Of a DNA stretch of 64,000 nt, positions 26,559-37,246 are shown piece by piece. The stretch's first letter is position 1, and each line of letters begins with the position of its first letter. The DNA is taken from positions 2,666,001-2,730,000 of the forward strand of contig NZ_AP019547.1 of assembly GCF_013168275.1 (NCBI RefSeq). The letters run 5' to 3'. The notes beneath the pieces are model-generated. The model was not told where the DNA came from and made no database searches. It worked only from the letters and a program-made list of their open reading frames with translations. Source of the stretch: Candidatus Nitrotoga sp. AM1P. Its GTDB lineage: Bacteria > Pseudomonadota > Gammaproteobacteria > Burkholderiales > Gallionellaceae. The position numbers and the translations under genes are program-made.

Positions 26559-27473
26559 ATGGAAAAAAAAGCCAAATTATCCACAACTAAAGCCAAGGCG
26601 ATATCGTTACACATTGGCCTGAATGCTGTGAGCGCTAATGCATATGGTGGCTGGAGCGGCGAGCTCAATGCCTGTGAGTTCGATGCCAAGGACATGGCGG
26701 CGATTGCCAAATCGTGCGGCATGAAATCCACTGTGTTGCTGACGAAGAAGGGCACGCGCGCTAATATGCTGGCCGCCATGCGTAGTGCCGCCAAGCAATT
26801 GGCAGCCGGTGACTTGTTCTTCCTTACTTATTCCGGTCATGGTGGTCAAATCCCCGATGTCACTGGAGAAGAAAAGGATAAACAAGACGAGACTTGGTGC
26901 CTGTACGACGGCCAACTCATCGACGATGAGTTGTATTTTGAATTAAGCCAATTTGCAACAGGGGTACGCGTGCTTGTGTTTTCTGACAGTTGCCATAGCG
27001 GCACCGTAACACGTGCTGCACCGCCGCAGCCCGGCATGATCTGGCCGATGATTGGGCGCTCAAAGATGATGCCGCTTGCCGTGGGTATGCGCACCTATCG
27101 CGAGCACCAAGCGTTTTACGATAAGCTGCAACAAGACGTGGCTAAAGCCGCCGGCAAAGCTTCGTTACCGGATCCGGACAGCGTGCTCGCTCAACTGGCC
27201 GTGAGTCCGCGGCTAACTGCGATAGCGAAAAAATTCAAGCCGGCGGTAATTCTAATCTCCGGCTGCCAGGACAATCAGACATCCATGGATGGTGACCACA
27301 ACGGTGCATTTACCGAGCAGCTGCTAAAGGTTTGGAACAACGGCTCTTTCCGCGGCAATTATGCTAAATTTCATGCCGCTATTAAGACTCTTTTGCCTGC
27401 CGAGCAGACGCCTAATTTGTTTACGTTGGGTGCGGCGGCACGTTTTTTGACGCAGCAGCCCTTTAGTATTTGA
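26559..27473 (+). CDS. Caspase-like protease (peptidase C14, metacaspase/orthocaspase)
   Basis: A 304-residue caspase-fold protein. I use ATG 26559, 7 bp after GAGGAG, not the upstream GTG. The p20-like core starts with [12 protein letters not shown], and the catalytic dyad is His 94 in [12 protein letters not shown] and Cys 145 in [31 protein letters not shown] is the usual strand before the His. Near the C-terminus, [26 protein letters not shown] matches the small subunit. Such bacterial enzymes usually cut after Arg or Lys. No signal peptide is visible, so it is cytoplasmic. No partner gene adjoins; a physiological role (stress, cell death, defence) is not shown by the context. Confidence 0.92.
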   Translation: MEKKAKLSTTKAKAISLHIGLNAVSANAYGGWSGELNACEFDAKDMAAIAKSCGMKSTVLLTKKGTRANMLAAMRSAAKQLAAGDLFFLTYSGHGGQIPDVTGEEKDKQDETWCLYDGQLIDDELYFELSQFATGVRVLVFSDSCHSGTVTRAAPPQPGMIWPMIGRSKMMPLAVGMRTYREHQAFYDKLQQDVAKAAGKASLPDPDSVLAQLAVSPRLTAIAKKFKPAVILISGCQDNQTSMDGDHNGAFTEQLLKVWNNGSFRGNYAKFHAAIKTLLPAEQTPNLFTLGAAARFLTQQPFSI

Positions 27474-27637
27474 GACGACGCTTGGTGTTGTTCACGTCAG
27501 GCGAAAAATGGCCTCCCCCAAGTTAAGGTAGTTATGGCGCTAATTACCCCTGCAACTGATAAACATCAATCATGGGGGAGCAATTTTCATTTAAAAACTG
27601 CCGCTGAACTCGGCGTTGACTGAAAAAGGAAGTTCTA

Positions 27638-28090
27638 TTGGAAATAGACATTTTTATTGCAAGCTCGAATGAAGATATAAATGCGAGTTTTCCTGCGTTT
27701 AAAGAACTTAGGCCAAAATTAACATTTGAAGATTTTCTACCTCAAGTCAGAAGGCAAGAAGGTCAGTCATACAAGATTCTTGCGCTACGTCATCAGGGTG
27801 TTATAAAAAGTGCTGCAGGCTTTAGGTTTTGTGAATTTTTAGCTTGGGGGAAAATACTTTATATTGATGACCTTTCGACGCTACAAGAAGCTAGAGGTAA
27901 TGGATTCGCTGGCTCATTGCTAAATTGGCTAATCGAGTACTCCAAAAACTCTGGTTGTAACGGTGTACATTTGGACACTGGGTATAATCGTCATGCGGCA
28001 CATCGTGTATATTTGGAAAAGGGTTTTCAGTTTAACTGTCATCATATGGCACTTGAGTTATCCCAATCCATTAGCCTTCCAGCTAAATAA
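27638..28090 (+). CDS. GNAT family N-acetyltransferase
   Basis: A 150-residue acyl-CoA N-acyltransferase; the substrate is unknown. The acetyl-CoA motif is DDLSTLQEARGNGFAGSLLNWL (the R-G-N-G-F-A loop), preceded by YIDDLSTL beta4 and followed by CNGVHLDTGYNRHAAHRVYLEKGFQF, which is the usual motif B with its terminal strand. The start is a TTG 5 bp after AAGGAAG. It is convergent with yfhL (11 bp), with an AAATAAT/ATTATTT inverted repeat between them. Confidence 0.86.
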   Translation: MEIDIFIASSNEDINASFPAFKELRPKLTFEDFLPQVRRQEGQSYKILALRHQGVIKSAAGFRFCEFLAWGKILYIDDLSTLQEARGNGFAGSLLNWLIEYSKNSGCNGVHLDTGYNRHAAHRVYLEKGFQFNCHHMALELSQSISLPAK

Positions 28091-28100
28091 TCACCACTTA

Positions 28101-29392
<1,292 letters not shown>

Positions 29393-29396
<4 letters not shown>

Positions 29397-30733
29397 TGCA
29401 CGGCTCCCTCATTACCTGGATTTGGGGTCTCTGGAGCGCCGACTATCACGGTAGCCATCGCATCTGGATTTACCCGCCGTTTATAGGCTGCGCGGATTTG
29501 CTCGATGGTGACTCTATCAACATTTCCGACAAAATCATCCAGATAGGTCAAAGGTAATTCATAAAATCCAATGACACTCAAGTAGTCAACTATTTTTTTG
29601 TTGCTATCGATACGCAGCGGAAAACCGCCAATGATATTTTGCTTGGATGCTTGTAATTCTTTTTTCGTCACGCCTTTATCAATAAATTCGCGTAGCGTAG
29701 CGCGCACTAGTTGCAGTGCTTCATCGGCTTGATTCTTTTTGGTTTGCAATCCGATCTGATACGCGCCGGGCAGTTTCATCGGTATGAAATAACTATATAC
29801 ACTATAGGCAAGACCGCGCTTTTCGCGGATTTCGTGCATCAGGCGGGATACAAATCCTCCTCCGCCGAGAATGTGGTTGCCCACATAAAGGGGAAAATAA
29901 TCGGGGTCTTTGCGTGCCAAACCGGGTGCGCCCATCAAAATATGACTTTGAGTAGCCGGATGTATTATGCGCTGCTCATTCGCTTTAATTTGCATGGTCA
30001 CCGGCGCAATCTGTGCTGCCTCAACGCCTTGTGGTAATTGCGCGGTAAGATTTTGCGCGATAGCTTCAGCTTCGGCGCGCGTCACATCGCCCATAATGGC
30101 TACCACGGCAGTTTTGGCCAAATAATGTGTACGATAAAATGTTTCAATGTCGGGGCGCTGAATATTTTCTACGGTGGCGACTTCACCCGACGACGGTAAA
30201 CCATAAGAATGAGTACCGAATACGGCCTTGCTGAAAGCTTTTTCCGCAATCCTTTCTGGTTTGGTTTCGTCTTCTTTTAAACCAGCGATCAAGCGTGTCT
30301 TTTCTCGCGTCAACACATCTTCTTTAAACAGCGGATGTTGCAGCACGCGCGCCAGAATATCCAGCGCCTGAACGCGTTCTGCTGTGCTGCTCAATGTGCG
30401 CAAACTTACACCAGCACGATCCGCATCGAAATTCTTTCCAAATTGCGCACCAATATCGGCCAGATTTCGCCCGATGTCGTCCTCGCTCAAACCTTCTGCA
30501 CCTAGATCCAGCATTCTATGGGTCAGTCCCGCCAATCCGGATTTTTCGGCCACATCAAAGCTACTTCCTGCGGCAAAAGTCACTGTTAAATCCAGCATGG
30601 GCAGATCATGATTTTCCACAAAATATACACGCGCGCCGCTCGGCGATGTCCAATGCTGGATATGGGGCGTGGCGAGTGCAGAGGCGATGCCGGCTAGAAA
30701 CAACACCACAGCGGCAAGTAATTTAGTGTGCAT
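29393..30733 (-). CDS. M16 family peptidase, non-catalytic partner
   Basis: A 446-residue pitrilysin-fold protein with an N-terminal signal peptide (MHTKLLAAVVLFLAGIASALA). The zinc motif HxxEH is not present: the aligned segment reads AGLTHRMLDLGAEG, so this subunit cannot bind catalytic zinc. DRAGVSLRTL, GDVTRAEAEAIAQ, HPATQSHILMGAPGL and the RLMHEIREKRGLAYSVYSYF motif (which contributes substrate-binding Arg and Tyr) are kept. It probably pairs with the active M16 peptidase encoded just upstream; the reading frames overlap by 11 bp at most. The partners are likely periplasmic peptidases. Confidence 0.93.
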
Positions 30734-32108
30734 GTGATGTCCCTTTATTCATTTGTTTCGGTTTGCCGGAAAGTGGCTGTGGTTCGAGTACGGCAATGGT
30801 CAGCTGGTCATCCTGCAGAAATTCCCGGGCCACTTCCTGCACCTGTTGCGCTGTTACCGCCTGTAATTTCTTCAGAATCAAAGGAATAGTTTTATATGAC
30901 AGCCCGATACTTTCCATCTGTCCAATCTGCATCGCTTGATAAAACAGCGAATCGAGCTTGTATACTTCACTGGCAGTCACCTGTGCCTTTGCGCGTTTAA
31001 GTTCATCTTCGTTCACGCCGTCACGCTTCAGAATTGCTATTTGTTCGCGCAAACCCTCTTCTATTTCCGTCACGCTCTTGCCTTCGCTAGGGGTGCCTTC
31101 AAGCATGAACAGGCTTGGCCCGCGCGAGGTGGCGTCATATTCAGCCCCCGCATTGCTGGCCAGTTGCTTTTCCCGCACTAATATTTTATTCAAGCGCGCC
31201 GAAGCATTGCCATCGAGAATCCCAGCTAGTATCTGCAAGGCATAGGGCTGCCAATCTTTCTCTGGGTCGCGTAGCGAGGGAGCGTGATAAGCCATTACCA
31301 AATGCGGCAGCTGCGCCGGAGCTTTTACTACAATGCGTTTTACACCTAACTGCGGCGGTTCGCTAAAATGCTTGCGTGCAGGCAAACTACGCGCTGGAAT
31401 CCCGCCATAGAAACGTTGCGCCAGTGCAAACACTTCGCTCGCCTTGACATCTCCTGCTACTACTAATGTCGCATTATTGGGCACGTACCAATTTTTATAC
31501 CACGTCTTGGCATCATTTACGGAAAGTGTCTCCAAATCGTTCATCCAGCCAATTACCGGAGTCCGGTAGGGATGTTCCTGAAAGGCCGCGGCCATCAATT
31601 TTTCATTCATCAGGGCGCGCGGCTCATCATCCGTGCGCATGCGCCGCTCTTCCATAACGACTTTAATTTCTTTGCTGAATTCAGTTTCCGTCAGATGCAA
31701 GTTGCGCATACGATCGGATTCGAGTTGCATGGCGAGAGGTAACTTGGATTTGTGCAACTGCTGGAAATAGGCAGTGTAATCGTTGCTGGTAAAGGCATTT
31801 TCGCGTCCACCCGCAGCAGATATACGCTTGGAAAACTGTCCAACTGGCACGTTTTTGGTACCCTTGAACATCATGTGTTCCAGCACATGTGCGATACCGG
31901 TGACGCCAATATTTTCGTCCATGCTGCCGGCGCGATACCATATTTGTTGAACTATAACGGGGGCACGGTGGTCTTCCTTGACTATGACCTTAAGGCCATT
32001 GCTGAGAGTCTTTTCAAATACCTCTGCTTGCGCCTCAACAGCGAATAAAAGCATCGCAGGCCATAAAACAGCAATAGTCAGCAGATATTTTAATATGTGT
32101 ATACGCAT
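30723..32108 (-). CDS. M16 family zinc metallopeptidase, catalytic subunit
   Basis: About 461 residues from ATG 32108, which starts a good signal peptide (MRIHILKYLLTIAVLWPAML). The inverted zinc motif is AHVLEHMMFKGT (HxxEH), followed by ERRMRTDDEPR with the distal Glu. The RY site expected in the C-terminal half is less clear: the Tyr may be in SNAGAEYDATSRGP. It probably forms a heterodimer with the next gene, which lacks the zinc motif but keeps the substrate pocket. The two genes overlap by up to 11 bp. It is divergent from ftsY. Confidence 0.94.
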   Translation of the reverse strand: MRIHILKYLLTIAVLWPAMLLFAVEAQAEVFEKTLSNGLKVIVKEDHRAPVIVQQIWYRAGSMDENIGVTGIAHVLEHMMFKGTKNVPVGQFSKRISAAGGRENAFTSNDYTAYFQQLHKSKLPLAMQLESDRMRNLHLTETEFSKEIKVVMEERRMRTDDEPRALMNEKLMAAAFQEHPYRTPVIGWMNDLETLSVNDAKTWYKNWYVPNNATLVVAGDVKASEVFALAQRFYGGIPARSLPARKHFSEPPQLGVKRIVVKAPAQLPHLVMAYHAPSLRDPEKDWQPYALQILAGILDGNASARLNKILVREKQLASNAGAEYDATSRGPSLFMLEGTPSEGKSVTEIEEGLREQIAILKRDGVNEDELKRAKAQVTASEVYKLDSLFYQAMQIGQMESIGLSYKTIPLILKKLQAVTAQQVQEVAREFLQDDQLTIAVLEPQPLSGKPKQMNKGTSHAH

Positions 32109-32228
32109 TTTTTTAGCCCAAAACAACTCAATCAGAATAGAATAACGACGACGGCAAAAGCCGCCACGGATGATGTGTATTATGCGCTATTTAGTTACCT
32201 TTCTGCCACCTCCCAAAACTCCCTTAAA

Positions 32229-33203
32229 ATGTTCGGCTTCCTAAAAAAAACCTCAATTGAAAGCAAGTCCAAGCCGGTCGAAGACCCGCCTAAAAAAAGC
32301 GGCTGGATCAGCCGACTTAAGAGCGGATTGGCGCGCACTGCCGATCAAATGTCCGATTTGTTTGGCCGTGGCGGCAAGATCGACGACGACCTGTATGAGG
32401 AGCTGGAAACCATTCTGATTACCGCAGATGTCGGAATGGACGCAACTCGTTTTTTACTGGCCGAGTTGCGCCGACAAGTCAAAGTGCAGCGACTCACTGA
32501 AGCAGTTCAGCTAAAGGAGGCGTTGGCGCACGACCTGATCAAACTGCTCAAGCCACTGGCCCAGCCTTTGGAAACTGATTTACATAAACCTTGCGTCATT
32601 ATGCTGGCCGGCGTAAATGGCGCTGGCAAAACAACCTCCATTGGCAAGCTGGCGAAGTATTTTCAAGGGCAGGGCAAGTCAGTACTGCTGGCCGCAGGTG
32701 ATACCTTCCGCGCCGCTGCGCGTGAACAGTTGATGGAATGGGGTGCGCGGAATAATGTTACCGTCATCGCCCAGCAAAGCGGCGATGCCGCAGCGGTGAT
32801 TTTCGATGCGGTGCAAGCAGCCCAGGCACGCAAAATCGACATAGTGCTGGCCGATACTGCCGGACGTCTGTCTACCCAGATCCATTTGATGGAAGAAATT
32901 AAAAAGGTCAAGCGCGTTATTGCCAAGGCGTTACCCGGTGCACCACATGAAGTGCTGTTGGTACTGGATGCAAACACCGGGCAGAACGCGTTAAGCCAAG
33001 TCAAGGCATTTGACGACGCGCTGGCTGTAACGGGCCTGGTACTGACCAAGCTGGATGGCACTGCCAAAGGTGGCGTCATTGCTGCCATCGCCAAGGCACA
33101 TCCCATTCCCCTGCGCTTTATTGGCGTGGGAGAAGGGCTGGATGACCTGCGTCCATTTGTAGCGGAAGACTTCGTCACGGCACTTTTGGGGCTGGATGAA
33201 TGA
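32229..33203 (+). CDS. ftsY: Signal recognition particle receptor FtsY
   Basis: A 324-residue SRP GTPase that receives ribosome-SRP complexes at the inner membrane. I take ATG 32229 (MFGFLKKTSIESKSK); the longer frame from 32097 lies in the divergent promoter region. A short Lys-rich N-terminus replaces the long acidic A domain of E. coli. The N domain is about 25-110 and the G domain follows: MLAGVNGAGKTTSIGKLA (G1), AGDTFRAAAREQL, LADTAGRLSTQ (G3), LTKLDGTAKGG (G4) and GVGEGLDDLRPF. It overlaps ftsE by 4 bp, giving the usual ftsY-ftsE-ftsX order. Confidence 0.96.
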   Translation: MFGFLKKTSIESKSKPVEDPPKKSGWISRLKSGLARTADQMSDLFGRGGKIDDDLYEELETILITADVGMDATRFLLAELRRQVKVQRLTEAVQLKEALAHDLIKLLKPLAQPLETDLHKPCVIMLAGVNGAGKTTSIGKLAKYFQGQGKSVLLAAGDTFRAAAREQLMEWGARNNVTVIAQQSGDAAAVIFDAVQAAQARKIDIVLADTAGRLSTQIHLMEEIKKVKRVIAKALPGAPHEVLLVLDANTGQNALSQVKAFDDALAVTGLVLTKLDGTAKGGVIAAIAKAHPIPLRFIGVGEGLDDLRPFVAEDFVTALLGLDE

Positions 33204-33853
33204 TTCAGTTCAGTCAAATATGCAAGCGTTACCCCGGAGGTTATGAAGCACTGAAAAATGTTAGTTTTGAGGTCACCGAAGGGGAAATGATATTTCTCAC
33301 CGGCCATTCCGGTGCAGGCAAGAGCACTTTGCTCAAGCTCATCGCCGCCATTGAACGCCCCAGCGCTGGCAGCATTGTAGTCAAAGGACAGAACGTCAGT
33401 TCGATCCAAAGCGGGGCATTGCCCTACTTGCGTCGCAATCTTGGCTTAATTTTCCAGGATCATAAAATACTGTTCGACCGCAGCGTGTTTGACAACGTAA
33501 TGTTGCCATTGCGAATCTGCGGCTTCGACCATCGCGAAAGTGCTAAGCGGGTGCGAGCAGCGTTAGACAAGGTGGGCTTACTCAAGCGCGAAAAAAACAG
33601 CCCGATTGCTCTGTCCGGCGGTGAACAACAACGTTTGTGCATTGCACGCGCCATAGTCAACCGCCCTTCCATCCTGCTGGCAGACGAACCGACCGGCAAT
33701 CTTGATGCAGACTATGCCAGCGACATCATGGGTATCTTCAAATCGTTCCATCAGGTTGGCGTTACGCTGCTAATTTCCTCCCATGATGAAAGTATTTTGC
33801 GCCAGTTCAAGGGACGCGTGCTGGCACTAAAAAATGGGGAGTTGTGCCCATGA
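33200..33853 (+). CDS. ftsE: Cell division ATP-binding protein FtsE
   Basis: A 217-residue ABC ATPase that with FtsX activates septal peptidoglycan hydrolases. Walker A is GHSGAGKSTLLKLI, the Q loop LGLIFQDHKILFDRSV, the signature LSGGEQQRLCIARAI, Walker B LLADEPTGNLDAD, and the H loop SSHDES. Length is standard. It overlaps ftsY (4 bp) and ftsX (4 bp, ATGA), so all three are translated in step. Confidence 0.97.
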   Translation: MIQFSQICKRYPGGYEALKNVSFEVTEGEMIFLTGHSGAGKSTLLKLIAAIERPSAGSIVVKGQNVSSIQSGALPYLRRNLGLIFQDHKILFDRSVFDNVMLPLRICGFDHRESAKRVRAALDKVGLLKREKNSPIALSGGEQQRLCIARAIVNRPSILLADEPTGNLDADYASDIMGIFKSFHQVGVTLLISSHDESILRQFKGRVLALKNGELCP

Positions 33854-34758
33854 AAAACTGGCTGATATCGCATGCCCACGTGTTGCTGTTCACTTTGCGC
33901 CGTTTCCTCACCACGCCACTGTCCAGTCTGTTAAATATTCTAGTCATCGGAATCGCACTTAGTTTGCCGGCGGGCATGTATTTATTGCTTAAAAGCGTAC
34001 AAAATCTGGCTGAACAAGCAGTTGGGCCACCTCAAATCAGTATATTCTTGAGTATGGATGCCAGTAAGGACGACGTCGCTCAGATAGGCAAACAATTAAA
34101 GCAACATGCTGGTATCAACCAGGTAAAGTTTGTGCCACGTGACCAAGCGCTGGAGCAACTCAAACAGACCACTGGGCTGACCGATGTAATCGGCGGGCTG
34201 GCACAAAACCCACTGCCGGATGCTTACGTTATCTATCCAAAAATATCTGATGCGCAAGTGCTGGAAGCGTTGCGCGATGAGCTGCAAAAATGGCCTAAAC
34301 TCGAACATGTGCAACTGGATTCAGCTTGGGCACACAAGCTAGACGCAATGCTCAAATTTGGCCTGTTGGCCGTACTTATTCTCGCCGTACTGCTCAGCTT
34401 TGCGCTAGTAGCCGTTACTTTCAATACGATCCGTTTGCAAATTCTCACCCAGCGTGAGGAAATTGAAGTGTCCAAACTGATCGGCGCTACTAATGTCTTC
34501 ATTCGCCGCCCCTTTCTGTACTTCGGTTTCCTACAGGGGCTGCTAGGTGCTGGTGCAGCGTGGCTTATTATTTCCATCAGCTTATATTTGCTCAATAACA
34601 GCCTCTCTGAGTTGACGCATTTGTATGTCAGCAGTTTTACGCTACATTTACCTTCTGTAGGCGAGAGTTCTACACTGTTGCTGTTCTCGGCCTACCTTGG
34701 CTGGTTAGGTGCTTGGTTGTCTGTCGCCCAGCATTTATGGAAGATTGAGCCTCGTTAA
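33850..34758 (+). CDS. ftsX: Cell division protein FtsX
   Basis: The membrane partner of FtsE, 302 residues from ATG 33850 (the GTG at 33844 is less likely). Membrane segment 1 is near residue 30 (LLNILVIGIALSLPAGMYLLL), followed by the periplasmic extracellular loop with the partner-binding FLSMDASKDDVAQIGKQL region. Segments 2-4 are at about 175-200, 220-245 and 270-295. QREEIEVSKLIGATNVFIRRPFLYFGFLQG is the family signature. rpoH does not follow, as it does in some gammaproteobacteria; instead a gap of 229 bp leads to a serine protease gene. Confidence 0.95.
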   Translation: MKNWLISHAHVLLFTLRRFLTTPLSSLLNILVIGIALSLPAGMYLLLKSVQNLAEQAVGPPQISIFLSMDASKDDVAQIGKQLKQHAGINQVKFVPRDQALEQLKQTTGLTDVIGGLAQNPLPDAYVIYPKISDAQVLEALRDELQKWPKLEHVQLDSAWAHKLDAMLKFGLLAVLILAVLLSFALVAVTFNTIRLQILTQREEIEVSKLIGATNVFIRRPFLYFGFLQGLLGAGAAWLIISISLYLLNNSLSELTHLYVSSFTLHLPSVGESSTLLLFSAYLGWLGAWLSVAQHLWKIEPR

Positions 34759-34987
34759 GGGGCCGTGTCTTCCAATCTAAAGTGAAATGTCATAGGGTGA
34801 GCCTGCGCTTTCAAAGAACTTTAAATCAGTTTTTCATTAGAGTGGCCGTAGATTCAATAACATATTAAATATTTGTGTAATGCAAAAAATATCAAGGATG
34901 AAACTTAGTTCGTGTTAAATAAACAAACCGCTTTCACTGACCCAATGTCTATGCATGGCATTGTCTAAAAATTAAAATGAGGAAACC

Positions 34988-36199
34988 ATGAGATTCCAAT
35001 ATTTTTACCCAGTGCTGGCTGCCAGTTTCATACTTGCTTTGTTTTCTTCGCTTGCTGTAGCCAAAACACCGGAACAAATTTTTGAACAAGTGTCGCCTTC
35101 CGTTGTGGTGGTGGACATCTTCGATTCGAAGGATGAATTCATAGGGCAGGGCAGTGGCGTGGTGATAGGCACCGGCCAGGTTATTACTAATTGTCATGTT
35201 GCGAAAAGAGGCAAAAGCCGACAAGTACGACAATCCGGTAAAACATTTTCTGCCACTATGCAATATTCAGACCCTAGTCGGGATCTGTGTCAGTTAAATG
35301 TGCCGGATTTACAAGCTCCTCCCGTTCTTCTGGGCACAGCCAAGAAGCTTAAGGTGGGCCAGCGCGTCTATGCCATTGGCGCACCGGAAGACCTGGAATT
35401 GACCTTGAGCGAAGGACTTATCTCCAGTTTGCGTCCGCATGAAGGCTCGGACTATATCCAGACCTCCGCCGCGATTTCTCTCGGCTCCAGTGGTGGTGGG
35501 CTATTCGATGACCAAGGGCAATTAATCGGTATCACCACGTTTTATCACGCGGAGGGACAAAATCTTAATTTTGCCCTGCCCGTAGATTGGATAGGGGAAC
35601 TGCCGAAACGGGCTCAGGGCGCTCCGGTGGCAGCGAAAAAGAGCGGGCTGGCTTGGCTTAATCGCGTCGTTGCGCTGGAGCACAAAAAAGACTGGCAAGG
35701 CATGTTGAAGCTTTCGCAGCAGTGGGTTAAAACCGAACCGGTAAGTGCGGATGCTTGGTTTAGCTTGGGCATTGCCCACAAAAACCTCAAACAATATGAG
35801 CAGGCAATTAAAGCTTATCGAAGCGCGCTGCGTATTCAGCCGGAATATGCCGATGCCTGGAATAATCTGGGCAATATCCACAACAATATCAAACAGTATG
35901 AACAAGCAATTCATGCCTATCGGGAGGCGTTACGCATTGATCCAGAATATGCCTCTGCCTGGAATAATTTGGGTATTGCTTACGGTAATTTTAAACAATT
36001 CGAGCAAGCGATTTCCGCTTTTCGAGAAGCGGTTCGCATCGAGCCGGAAAAAGCAAGTGTCTGGTATAACCTGGGGGAGGCTTATTCCCGCTCTGGTCAG
36101 CAGGACAAAGTGCTAGAGATTTATCAAACCCTACGTAAACTCGATTTGCAAATAGCGAACGCGTATTCCAATATTTTTATTTCGCCTTTTGCCAAATAA
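34988..36199 (+). CDS. Trypsin-like serine protease with C-terminal TPR repeats
   Basis: A 403-residue exported protein. After a signal peptide (MRFQYFYPVLAASFILALFSSLAVA) comes an S1C-type domain: catalytic His 70 in VITNCHVAKRG, Asp 99 in PSRDLCQLN and Ser 168 in SLGSSGGGLFDDQ. From about 238 there are four TPR units (WFSLGIAHKNLKQYEQAIKAY, WNNLGNIHNNIKQYEQAIHAY, WNNLGIAYGNFKQFEQAISAF, WYNLGEAYSRSGQQDKVLEIY). There is no PDZ domain, unlike DegP. It is probably a periplasmic or surface protease that uses the TPRs to dock partners. The start ATG has GGA 6 bp upstream. Confidence 0.93.
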   Translation: MRFQYFYPVLAASFILALFSSLAVAKTPEQIFEQVSPSVVVVDIFDSKDEFIGQGSGVVIGTGQVITNCHVAKRGKSRQVRQSGKTFSATMQYSDPSRDLCQLNVPDLQAPPVLLGTAKKLKVGQRVYAIGAPEDLELTLSEGLISSLRPHEGSDYIQTSAAISLGSSGGGLFDDQGQLIGITTFYHAEGQNLNFALPVDWIGELPKRAQGAPVAAKKSGLAWLNRVVALEHKKDWQGMLKLSQQWVKTEPVSADAWFSLGIAHKNLKQYEQAIKAYRSALRIQPEYADAWNNLGNIHNNIKQYEQAIHAYREALRIDPEYASAWNNLGIAYGNFKQFEQAISAFREAVRIEPEKASVWYNLGEAYSRSGQQDKVLEIYQTLRKLDLQIANAYSNIFISPFAK

Positions 36200-36327
36200 G
36201 TAAGGTGGACACGCCCTGGTCTCGTGTCGATAGATTTTACACTAGGCAGTCGTAGACACGTGAGCAAACCGGAACGGATGCACATCATCAAATTAGCGTC
36301 AAAACCACTGCCGTATGATCGATAGAT

Positions 36328-36776
36328 TTAAACCACCCCGGACGTTCCGACATCGGTCAGCCGACGCATTATCCGCTGGCACTGACGTATACTCAATTTG
36401 ATCCCGTAGCAGCCCTCCAGGTGCAGCACCAAGAGCTTTCCATTCCATTCCCGCTCAGAATATCCGCATACGCGAGGTGGTTTCTGCAGGTCGAGCGCGA
36501 GGCGCTGCATCTGCTTGTCGACCAGCTTGGTGGGGCGCCCGCCAGAATGATGTTTGCGTAATCCCGCCATCCCGTGCTCATTGAGCGCATGTACCCAGCG
36601 CTCGACTGTGCGCGGATTGTTCCCAAGCCACCGCGCAACCTCATAGCAACTACGACCTTCGGCGACCAGTAAGACACAGTGCAGCCGGTGCAGGAAATGC
36701 GCCTCGTAAGACGTCTTAACCGAGGCATGATCACCTCCCGAATCCACTTTGCGCTGCTGAGGCTGAGCTTGCGCAA
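36328..36776 (-). pseudogene. IS630-type transposase, N-terminal remnant with frameshift
   Basis: The frame 36328-36747 gives a winged-helix DNA-binding domain of IS630/Tc1-mariner transposases (LLVAEGRSCYEVARWLGNN, RTVERWVHALNEHGMAGLRKH, GGRPTKLVDKQM). Another frame that starts at 36776 reads MRKLSLSSAKWIREVIMPRL, the usual N-terminus, and is cut from the first by a frameshift near 36715. At the other end, after QRIMRR, the sequence leaves the family (LTDVGTSGVV then stop) and no DDE catalytic domain follows. It is a dead insertion sequence fragment. No terminal inverted repeats are recognised. Confidence 0.85.
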
Positions 36777-37066
36777 GGCGTCAACTTCCCTTGATGTCTG
36801 ACTGCGGAATCACCATGCGGCGAAGGTTTTGTCGCATCAGGTTTTGCGGCGAATTCAATCAAAAATAAGGAATTTGCTTATTTTTATAATTTTTGCATTA
36901 CCTTATTATGCCCCGATTATGTCTCACAAGCTGCTAGATGTGGGCGTAAACATTGCTTGAGAAGTCATGTCGAGAGAAAAATGTAGATCACATCGGTTTT
37001 TAGTATAGCCGCGGCGAAGGGGCGTAGCAACGAGCCGTGCCAGATTGAAATGTAGGGAGGTTGATG
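36777..37066. other. Intergenic stretch with palindrome copy 3
   Basis: No gene. The AATAAG-N7-CTTATT operator and its -10 box lie at 36864-36909. The sequence between the predicted start (about 36916) and the small ORF at 37067 is a leader of about 150 nt with no clear structure. Confidence 0.4.
36864..36909 (+). promoter_or_regulatory. Palindromic operator plus -10 box, copy 3
   Basis: AATAAG (36864-36869) and CTTATT (36877-36882) with a 7-bp spacer, then TATTAT (36904-36909) 21 bp later. The centre would be at about -43 from a start near 36916. Immediately upstream is ATCAAA, as in copy 2. The likely targets are the small ORF and PEP-CTERM gene, and perhaps RHS. Confidence 0.55.
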
Positions 37067-37246
37067 ATGAAGACCAGACTGATGGAGGTTACAACGAACA
37101 TTCTGGAGAACTCTGTGGTCAGTTTGGGCGCATGGGCTGAATGGCAGTCTGCAGCCTATAGACAACGATCGCACGAGTTCCCGAGTTTGCCACCCCCGCA
37201 TGCTTGGGGTAACCATCGATTTCTCTTTAAGGAGGATTACCCATGA
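37067..37246 (+). CDS. Short ORF, possible leader peptide of the PEP-CTERM gene
   Basis: A 59-residue frame that begins MKTRLMEVTTNILENSV and ends FLFKEDYP; not recognised. A GGGAGG at 37055-37060 lies 6 bp before this ATG. Its stop overlaps the PEP-CTERM start in ATGA (37243-37246), which suggests translational coupling, although the PEP-CTERM gene also has its own AAGGAGGA. It could be a real small gene, a regulatory leader, or chance. No signal peptide is seen. Confidence 0.35.
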   Translation: MKTRLMEVTTNILENSVVSLGAWAEWQSAAYRQRSHEFPSLPPPHAWGNHRFLFKEDYP

